Shown here piece after piece: positions 58,144 to 64,000 of a stretch of 64,000 nt of DNA (position 1 is its first letter; the number at the start of each line of letters is the position of its first letter). Position numbers and translations under genes: made by a program. Source of the stretch: Enterococcus durans NBRC 100479 = LMG 10746 (lineage in GTDB: Bacteria; Bacillota; Bacilli; Lactobacillales; Enterococcaceae); contig NZ_BCQB01000001.1 of assembly GCF_001544215.1 (NCBI RefSeq), positions 62,001 to 126,000 on the forward strand, written 5' to 3'. The notes under the pieces are model-generated. The model made no database searches and was not told the DNA's origin. It saw only the letters and a list, made by a program, of their open reading frames with translations.

Positions 58144-59082
58144 TTAGTTGATCGTTCGTAGCACCAATTGTTCTGCTACTGCTTGAAAGCTGACATTGCT
58201 TCTCAGTTTTTGTTCTGCAAATAATATACGCTCGATCGTCTGATTGATTTTTTTTACTTGCATGATTTTGTCTTTCTCTAAGGCTTGCTTTAATGCCTCT
58301 TGATAATAAAATAGTAAGATCGATAAAGCCGTAAACTGCTGTGATTTTTCTTTAAATAACTTTATCAGCTTTTTTTGCACATAGATGAATGCTTGTGTAT
58401 CATTGCTTTGCATGTACACAAACCACTGCTGAATCGAATCCTTAGCATCATTAAACCATTCATTCTGCGATATTTCAACTGCTTTTGTGAAACTGTTGGT
58501 TAAGAATGCCAAAAGTTTTGCTTTTTCCACAGGTATCCCTGCTTCTTGCAGTTTGTAGATCAATACCTCTTTAGACAATTCTTGAAAATGGAGGATTTGG
58601 CACCTTGATTGGATAGTTGGTAAGATTCTCCCGACTGAATCTGTTTCGAGGATCGCCAAAAATTCTCCTGGTGGTTCTTCTAGAAATTTCAATAAACTAT
58701 TGGCTGCACTGCTATTCATCTTTTCAGCTTCTTTGACAAGAAAAACTTTCTTGCGTGACTCATAACCACTTCGACTAAATTCTGTTTGCAACCGTCTGAT
58801 TTGATCCACTTTGATGGTTTGACCTTCTGGTTCGATCGTTAACACATCAGGATGTTCCTGATTTTGGATTCGCTGGCAGTTATTACATGTGCCACAAGGA
58901 AGTCCGTTTTTCATCTCTGTACAAAAAAGATGTTGTGCTAACCAAATCCCCATCTCGTGTTTTCCCGTACCTTTTTCTCCTTCAAAAAGATAAGCATGAG
59001 CGAGTCGCCCATGCCCAAAGCTACGTTGAAGCTGTTGATACACGATAGGTTGCATTTGATCTAGAGTAAATTCTTGATCCAT
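58144..59082 (-). CDS. holB: DNA polymerase III delta' subunit
   Basis: A 312-residue clamp-loader subunit: GEKGTGKHEMGIWLAQHLFC (modified Walker A), zinc-binding CGTCNNCQRI, NSLLKFLEEPPGEFLAILETD. It works with DnaX and HolA to load the beta clamp. Nine bases separate it from darA upstream. The C-terminal 120 residues are helical as in delta'. Confidence 0.95.
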   Translation of the reverse strand: MDQEFTLDQMQPIVYQQLQRSFGHGRLAHAYLFEGEKGTGKHEMGIWLAQHLFCTEMKNGLPCGTCNNCQRIQNQEHPDVLTIEPEGQTIKVDQIRRLQTEFSRSGYESRKKVFLVKEAEKMNSSAANSLLKFLEEPPGEFLAILETDSVGRILPTIQSRCQILHFQELSKEVLIYKLQEAGIPVEKAKLLAFLTNSFTKAVEISQNEWFNDAKDSIQQWFVYMQSNDTQAFIYVQKKLIKLFKEKSQQFTALSILLFYYQEALKQALEKDKIMQVKKINQTIERILFAEQKLRSNVSFQAVAEQLVLRTIN

Positions 59083-59090
59083 AGCTCCTC

Positions 59091-59420
59091 CTAAAATTGG
59101 TGAAATCCTTCAACTGGTAATACAAAGACAGTTGCTCCGCCTACTTCAACTTCTACTGGATAAGGAACGCCACCATCCATAGAGATGTCTAAAGTGACTG
59201 GGGTCGACACAAACTGTTTTCTGGATTCGCAAGTTTTTTTGATGATCTCTAACGCATCTTCCACACGGTCATCTTCGATCCCTACGATGAATGTACTATT
59301 TCCTGCTTTCAAAAAACCACCTGTTGAAGATAGTTTTGTCGCACGAATATTGGCATCGATCAGTTCATTTGATAAACGGTTGCTATCTTTGTCTTGAATA
59401 ATAGCTAAAATGATTTTCAT
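59091..59420 (-). CDS. darA: cyclic-di-AMP receptor DarA (PstA)
   Basis: A 109-residue PII-like protein (DUF970): MKIILAIIQDKDSNRLSNELIDANIRATKLSSTGGFLKAGNSTFIVGIEDDRV. Such proteins bind c-di-AMP at trimer interfaces; the downstream target is not settled. It is placed between tmk and holB, as in B. subtilis yaaQ. Confidence 0.94.
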   Translation of the reverse strand: MKIILAIIQDKDSNRLSNELIDANIRATKLSSTGGFLKAGNSTFIVGIEDDRVEDALEIIKKTCESRKQFVSTPVTLDISMDGGVPYPVEVEVGGATVFVLPVEGFHQF

Positions 59421-59434
59421 ATACAGTCACCTTC

Positions 59435-60079
59435 CTAATTTTCAAAAAATTGTGGATATTGTTCAATAATCGCTCTATAACTAGTTTGCAAAACATCTTC
59501 AAAACTCTTTCTTGCATCGATCTTATGGATGCGTTCAGGATTTTCCTCTGCCAACTTCAAATATGCATGACGCACACGTTGATGAAATTCAAGCCCTTCA
59601 GAATCTAAGCGATCGATCTGATTGTGACGATGTTCTTCAATGCGACGCAACCCAGTGTCTGAATCAACATCAAGATAAAGGGTAAAATCTGGTGTCGTAC
59701 CTTCTGTAGCAAACTCATTCAGTCGAGCAATCTCAGAAATACCGATCCGTCTACCAGCCCCTTGATAGGCTAGTGAGCTGTCCACAAAGCGATCGCATAA
59801 GACGATATATCCTTTCGATAGCGCTGGTAGGACTTTTTCGACTAGATGTTGTCTTCTAGCTGCTGCGTAAAGCAATGCTTCTGTCCGCTCATCCATTCGA
59901 TCGTTTTTTGGATCGAGAATCACTGAGCGGATCTCTTCCGCAATCGGGATACCTCCTGGCTCTCTTGTTTGAATGATCGTTGTTTTTGCTACTTTTTTCA
60001 AAAGAGGGAATAGTTCGTTTAAAACACTTGTTTTACCTGCACCATCTGGCCCCTCGATCGTGATAAATAGTCCGTTCAC
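59435..60079 (-). CDS. tmk: thymidylate kinase
   Basis: A 214-residue kinase making dTDP from dTMP: P-loop EGPDGAGKTSVLNEL, DRX motif CDRFVDSSLAYQGAGR, lid region DSDTGLRRIEEHRHNQIDRLDSEG. Normal length. Ends 14 bases before darA. Confidence 0.97.
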   Translation of the reverse strand: MNGLFITIEGPDGAGKTSVLNELFPLLKKVAKTTIIQTREPGGIPIAEEIRSVILDPKNDRMDERTEALLYAAARRQHLVEKVLPALSKGYIVLCDRFVDSSLAYQGAGRRIGISEIARLNEFATEGTTPDFTLYLDVDSDTGLRRIEEHRHNQIDRLDSEGLEFHQRVRHAYLKLAEENPERIHKIDARKSFEDVLQTSYRAIIEQYPQFFEN

Positions 60080-60140
60080 ATTTTTGCCCCCATCTCGTGT
60101 TCCTTCTCTATTGTAGCTGAAAAATTTAGTTTATAACAAT

Positions 60141-60737
60141 TTATAACTCGCGTCTGCCTTCGACAGCTTTCAAAAGCGTTACTTCATCGGCATATTCAAT
60201 ATCTGAACCAACGGACAAGCCATGTGCTAGACGTGTCACTTTGATGCCAGCTGGTTTGATCAATCGGGAAAGATACATCGCCGTTGCCTCACCTTCTGTC
60301 GTAGCATTTGTCGCAATGATCACTTCTTGGACCTGTGCATCATGTAGTCGTTCAAGAAGCGAAGAAATATTGATGTCTTCTGGTCCAGTTCCTTCCATTG
60401 GGGAAAGCACGCCATGTAGCACGTGGTAAAGACCATGATATTCACGCATTTTTTCTAGAGCCATGACATCCTTAGGCTCTTCTACCACCAAAATGACTCC
60501 TCGATCTCGTGAAGGGTCTTTACAGATCTCACATGGATCTTCTTCGGTGATATTTCCACAAATACTACAAAAATGAAGATCACGTTTTACACTTAGCAAA
60601 GATTTGGCAAATTCGTTGACCACTTCATCCTTCATATCGATCGTATAAAAAGCTAATCTCGTTGCTGTTTTTTGACCGATACCTGGAAGTCTCATATAAC
60701 TGTCGATCAACTTTGCGATTGGTTCTGGATATTGCAT
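60141..60737 (-). CDS. recR: recombination mediator RecR
   Basis: A 198-residue protein: helix-hairpin-helix ([15 protein letters not shown]), zinc site [16 protein letters not shown], Toprim domain ([15 protein letters not shown]) and Walker B-like C-terminal region. With RecO and RecF it helps RecA load on gaps. It follows ybaB as usual. Confidence 0.97.
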   Translation of the reverse strand: MQYPEPIAKLIDSYMRLPGIGQKTATRLAFYTIDMKDEVVNEFAKSLLSVKRDLHFCSICGNITEEDPCEICKDPSRDRGVILVVEEPKDVMALEKMREYHGLYHVLHGVLSPMEGTGPEDINISSLLERLHDAQVQEVIIATNATTEGEATAMYLSRLIKPAGIKVTRLAHGLSVGSDIEYADEVTLLKAVEGRREL

Positions 60738-60761
60738 CGTTCATTACCCCTTTAGGAAAAA

Positions 60762-61073
60762 TTAGAAGGGTAGGCCCTTTGTGTATTTTCCCATTGTTTT
60801 TTCAGTTTCTACGTCGATTTTTGCAAGTGCATCATTCACTGCCATGATCACTAAATCTTGTAACATTTCTGTATCTTCCGGATCAACGACACCTTCGTTG
60901 ATTTGTAGATCTTTCATGCGGCGGTTACCAGTAAAAACGACTTTGACTAAATCATTCGTAGCTGCTCCAGTAAATTCTGTTTCATTCAATTTATCCTGTG
61001 CCTGTACCATTTCTTTTTGCATTTTTTGTACTTGTTTCATCATACCTTGCATGTTGCCCATTCCGCGCATCAT
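60762..61073 (-). CDS. YbaB/EbfC nucleoid-associated protein
   Basis: A 103-residue dimeric DNA-binding protein ([22 protein letters not shown], then [17 protein letters not shown]). It lies between dnaX and recR in most bacteria. Confidence 0.94.
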   Translation of the reverse strand: MMRGMGNMQGMMKQVQKMQKEMVQAQDKLNETEFTGAATNDLVKVVFTGNRRMKDLQINEGVVDPEDTEMLQDLVIMAVNDALAKIDVETEKTMGKYTKGLPF

Positions 61074-61125
61074 AATATCATTCTCCTTTAGTTCATTTAC
61101 TTGCTATTCATTCTATAATCACTTG

Positions 61126-62862
61126 TTAATCATCGACGATAGTCACAATGTCAGATCCAAATATCTCTTCTGCTTTTGTAACGATCGTTTCTTCTTGCGG
61201 TTCATTTTGAGGAATCAATTCGATTTCTTGTGCTTCATCTTCTGGCGCAAATGAATCTTCTGTGCCACTGTCTTTCGCTTGGATCAAATAATCTTTACGG
61301 ATCAGAGGCCAGCTTTCTCGGGTGATATAAACTGGCTCTGGTACATAATCTTGAATCATCCGACTAAGGTTGTTATGGATCGAAAGCTTTAGTTCTTCAT
61401 CATTCGCTGCTCGTTGACAGACGATCTCATAGTCAAAAGCAATCACTAAGCCATTGGGACTAGCCGCAACAGGTTCACTTGCTTTTAGCATCGCTCGTTG
61501 AGTCACAGATAGGCTCATTAGCAGATCGTCCCAGACTTCTTTGACATTATTCAAATGTTTTCTTGTTGCTTCTTTTAATACTTTATAAACACGTTCAGTT
61601 GGTACGCGATACGTACTTGCTTGCTTTTTCTGAACAGGTGCGTGCGTTTGCTTGGCAGGTGCTTGATTGGCACCTCCATTGGTCTTGATAGCACTGATTT
61701 CTTTTTTTAGTTCACTGATTTCTTTTTGCAACTGCTTCACAAGCTGATCATCTACTCCTCTTTCTTGGCTTGTACCATTGCTAGGAGCCTGTGCTAATTT
61801 GACTGTCGCTACTTCTAAATAGATCGTTGCACTGTTCGTAAAACGAATCTCATTTTGTGTGTCACTCAATATGCGGATCATTTGGAATAAGCGATCAGCT
61901 GTGACTTCTTTAGATAGTGCCACAAAAGGCTCTCTGATAGATGTCGTTTGTTCTGCTAAAAGGTTCGGTGCTTGTTGGAACATCAATAGATCCCGACAGT
62001 ATTGTAAAAGATCCTCTAAGAAACGGCGAGATTCCTTCCCGGCTGCCAAAATATTGGTCAGCGCCTCTAATGCCTTAGGAACATCTTTATTCACACACGC
62101 GCTTAGATACTCATCCATCATCTCATTTGTCAGACTTCCGGTCACCTGCATCGCATCATCCAAAGTAACGGTCCCATCACTGAATGAGATTGCTTGATCC
62201 ATGATACTCAAAGCATCACGCATCCCGCCTTCTGCAGCTCTTGCAATCACGCCCAGTGCTGGTTCTTCATACATGATATTTGATTGGTCTAAAATAAATT
62301 TCAGATGTTCAATGATATCTGCTGCGGTGATCCGCTTGAAATCAAATCGTTGTGTTCTTGAAATGATTGTTGCAGGAATCTTGTGCGGTTCAGTGGTTGC
62401 TAAAATAAAAATAACATTTTCTTTTGGTTCTTCTAATGTTTTAAGTAAGGCATTGAATGCTCCGGTAGAAAGCATATGGACTTCGTCTATGATATAGATT
62501 TTGTACGCTGCTTTAGTAGGTGCATAATTGGCTCGATCTCGGATAAAGCGGATTTCTTCTACCCCATTGTTGCTTGCTGCATCGATTTCAATGACATCTT
62601 CTTGCGTTCCTGCAGTGATTGATTGACACATTTCACATTGGTTGCAGGGTTCACCATCTTTACTATTTGGGCAGTTGATTGCTTTTGCAAAAATTTTAGC
62701 TGCACTCGTTTTACCAGTTCCCCGTGGTCCTGTAAACAGATAAGCATGAGAAGTTTTGTGGGAAACGATAGCATTCTTCAAGGTCTGGGTAACTGCTTTT
62801 TGTCCAACGATATCGTCAAAACGTTGGGAACGCCAGACGCGATAAAGTGCTTGATATGCCAT
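61126..62862 (-). CDS. dnaX: DNA polymerase III gamma/tau subunit
   Basis: A 578-residue clamp-loader ATPase: Walker A TGPRGTGKTSAAK (near 45), zinc CNQCEMCQ, Walker B IYIIDEVHMLS, sensor FILATTEPHKIP, then domain III and a variable region (KEISELKKEISAIKTNGG), and a C-terminal tau domain ending in an acidic tail. GGGGGA precedes the ATG. It leads the ybaB-recR-tmk cluster. Confidence 0.97.
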   Translation of the reverse strand: MAYQALYRVWRSQRFDDIVGQKAVTQTLKNAIVSHKTSHAYLFTGPRGTGKTSAAKIFAKAINCPNSKDGEPCNQCEMCQSITAGTQEDVIEIDAASNNGVEEIRFIRDRANYAPTKAAYKIYIIDEVHMLSTGAFNALLKTLEEPKENVIFILATTEPHKIPATIISRTQRFDFKRITAADIIEHLKFILDQSNIMYEEPALGVIARAAEGGMRDALSIMDQAISFSDGTVTLDDAMQVTGSLTNEMMDEYLSACVNKDVPKALEALTNILAAGKESRRFLEDLLQYCRDLLMFQQAPNLLAEQTTSIREPFVALSKEVTADRLFQMIRILSDTQNEIRFTNSATIYLEVATVKLAQAPSNGTSQERGVDDQLVKQLQKEISELKKEISAIKTNGGANQAPAKQTHAPVQKKQASTYRVPTERVYKVLKEATRKHLNNVKEVWDDLLMSLSVTQRAMLKASEPVAASPNGLVIAFDYEIVCQRAANDEELKLSIHNNLSRMIQDYVPEPVYITRESWPLIRKDYLIQAKDSGTEDSFAPEDEAQEIELIPQNEPQEETIVTKAEEIFGSDIVTIVDD

Positions 62863-62898
62863 GAGGATCCCCCTTTTTTTAAAAATTCACTATCTTTT

Positions 62899-62904
62899 AT
62901 TATA
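62899..62904 (-). promoter_or_regulatory. probable dnaX -10 box
   Basis: Minus-strand TATAAT about 35 bases before the dnaX start; the region 17 bases upstream (TAGTTT) is a weak -35. Confidence 0.45.
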
Positions 62905-62915
62905 CGTGATTTTAG

Positions 62916-62945
62916 AAAAAAAAACTACTATAGTTCTCGTATAGT
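62916..62945 (-). terminator. hairpin with T run between a small ORF and dnaX
   Basis: ACTATA / TATAGT, seven-base loop, then AG and nine T on the minus strand, overlapping the stop codon of the 34-codon frame. Confidence 0.5.
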
Positions 62946-63032
62946 TTCTGCTTTTTTTATCGTTGCTCGTTCATTAACTACTTCCACATAAGAGTGCTTT
63001 TTCCCTATAAATTCTTCCGTTCGAAGTCTCAT
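62928..63032 (-). CDS. possible 34-residue small protein upstream of dnaX
   Basis: A frame from ATG (63032) to TAG (62928) encodes a charged helix-prone peptide (MRLRTEEFIGKKHSYVEVVN, then RATIKKAETIREL) and ends inside a terminator hairpin. The ATG overlaps the TGA of a still shorter frame (starting MKSARSKDVE) that follows AGGGGAA. No clear promoter. It may be a real small gene, a gene fragment, or chance. Confidence 0.3.
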   Translation of the reverse strand: MRLRTEEFIGKKHSYVEVVNERATIKKAETIREL

Positions 63033-63072
63033 TCTACATCTTTCGACCGAGCGCTTTTCATTTCCCCTATGG

Positions 63073-63078
63073 TATAAT
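63073..63078 (+). promoter_or_regulatory. extended -10 promoter of the SPFH gene
   Basis: TGGTATAAT: extended -10 with TATAAT at 63073-63078, about 50 bases before the ATG. Confidence 0.6.
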
Positions 63079-63128
63079 GAAATCATCAATCTATTACAAA
63101 AACACTTTCATTAGGGAGGAATTTTTTA

Positions 63129-64000
63129 TGGGTCTTATCAAAGCAGCAACAAGCATGATCGGCGGCGGATTAGCAGATCAGTGGGTCGAGGTCATTGAAC
63201 CTGATGATATGAGCGACACCACCGTCATGACAAAGGGCGTAAAAGTACGAAAAGATGACAAACGTGGGTCAAACCGAAAAGGCACAGAAGATGTTCTGAC
63301 AGATGGTTCAGTGGTCCATGTCTATCCAAATATGATGATGCTTCTCGTAGATGGTGGAAAAATCATCGATTATACTGCTGAAGAAGGCTACTATACGATC
63401 AAAAATGATTCTGCTCCCTCAATGTTCAATGGTTCATTGAAAAGCGCGATTGCAGAAACTTTCGACCGTTTCAAATTTGGCGGTGTCACACCTCAGAAAC
63501 AACAGGTTTTCTATATCAATCTGCAAGAAATAAAAGGAATCAAGTTTGGGACAAGTTCACCACTCAATTACTTTGATAATTTTTATAACGCTGAATTGTT
63601 TTTACGTGCGCATGGTACGTATTCGATCCATATCACTGATCCGATCTTATTCTATACCAATGCTATCCCTAAAAACAAAACACAAGTGGATATCTCGGAT
63701 ATCAACGAACAGTATTTAGCAGAATTTTTAACCGCTTTACAATCTGCAATCAACCAAATGTCTGCAGATGGTCAACGTATCTCTTACGTTCCTTCTAAAA
63801 GTCTAGAATTAAGTAAATATATGGGAAATGTCTTAGATGACTCATGGAACGAACTACGTGGAATGGAAATCGTTTCTGTTGCGGTCGCAAGCATTTCTTA
63901 TACAGATGACTCTGTCAAATTGATCAATATGAGAAACGAAGGCGCTATGTTAGGCGATCCTAGCGTCCGAGAAGGTTACGTCCAAGGATCAATCGCTCGT
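63129..64000 (+). CDS. SPFH/Band 7 protein, YdjI-like (partial, 5' part)
   Basis: The first 290 codons of a protein that runs off the right edge. The start follows AGGGAGGAA. The opening MGLIKAATSMIGGGLADQWVEVIEPDDMSD is typical of YdjI/virion-core SPFH proteins, and residues 110-280 form the SPFH domain (GVTPQKQQVFYINLQEIKGIKFGT ... FDNFYNAELFLRAHGTYSI). In B. subtilis YdjI works with YdjG/H in membrane stress response with the PspA partner LiaH; a C-terminal zinc ribbon is expected beyond the edge. Confidence 0.87.

Noticed and set aside
60781-61254. 157-codon plus-strand frame across the ybaB/dnaX junction
   Set aside because: Antisense to two conserved genes, with no ribosome site.
61690-61720. 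A7 run in dnaX that could be a programmed frameshift site giving gamma
   Set aside because: No stop follows soon in the shifted frame, no stimulating hairpin or Shine-Dalgarno-like element is evident, and frameshifting of dnaX is not general in Firmicutes.
62940-63120. Signal recognition particle RNA gene upstream of dnaX, as in B. subtilis
   Set aside because: None of the conserved SRP RNA loop sequences are present and no suitable long hairpin is seen.

Overview
The window is a chromosomal segment of a low-GC Gram-positive coccus, most likely Enterococcus of the E. faecium / E. hirae / E. durans group. The main reason is a V-type Na+-ATPase operon in the E. hirae order ntpF-I-K-E-C-G-A-B-D-(H)-J, whose proteolipid NtpK is, as I remember it, nearly identical to that of E. 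hirae. The rest is also enterococcal: IreB with Thr4/Thr7, RNase HIII, class 3 fructose bisphosphatase, lactate oxidase and a HrtBA-type heme exporter. I had no database access, so the species is an inference.

Layout. 1-9350 (minus strand): ntp sodium pump operon, behind a structured leader that ends in a strong terminator, with a repeat element between ntpD and ntpJ. 9493-10206: a peptidase C26 gene broken by an in-frame stop. 10258-21691: housekeeping genes (fbp, an ABC exporter, uvrC, trxA, mutS2, cvpA, zapA, rnhC). 21953-25383: a cell-wall amidase and a heme-exporter-like hrtB-hrtA-tetR operon with palindromic operators. 25780-32311: a complete ascorbate catabolic (ula) operon with its divergent DeoR-type regulator. 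32436-37015: lactate oxidase, divergent from malolactic enzyme and a 2-HCT family malate carrier. 37351-45798: an accessory region with a CPBP protease, a GNAT enzyme, two regulator plus DHA2 efflux pairs, and an Abi_2/AbiF-type HEPN protein preceded by its own short strongly promoted RNA. 46058-52189: ireB-ruvX-DUF1292, a secreted nuclease, tRNA-Gly, a split ThrE-type exporter and an ABC exporter. 53330-55139: a TIGR03943/UPF0718 permease pair with a His-rich loop. 55376-62862: a thioredoxin-like gene and the dnaX-ybaB-recR-tmk-darA-holB-ricT-yabA-rsmI cluster. 63129-end: start of a YdjI-like SPFH-domain gene.

A recurring theme is a family of mosaic intergenic repeats, eight loci here. A 166-bp unit with inverted GGGACA-type ends occurs alone, joined to a second element type, or nested inside it; most copies sit between convergent genes, where their ends can act as terminators. 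The most interesting systems are the Abi_2 gene with its ~50-nt upstream RNA (possible RNA-antitoxin arrangement), the ntp leader (candidate Na+-sensing attenuator), and the nested repeats, one of which seems to have replaced ntpH.
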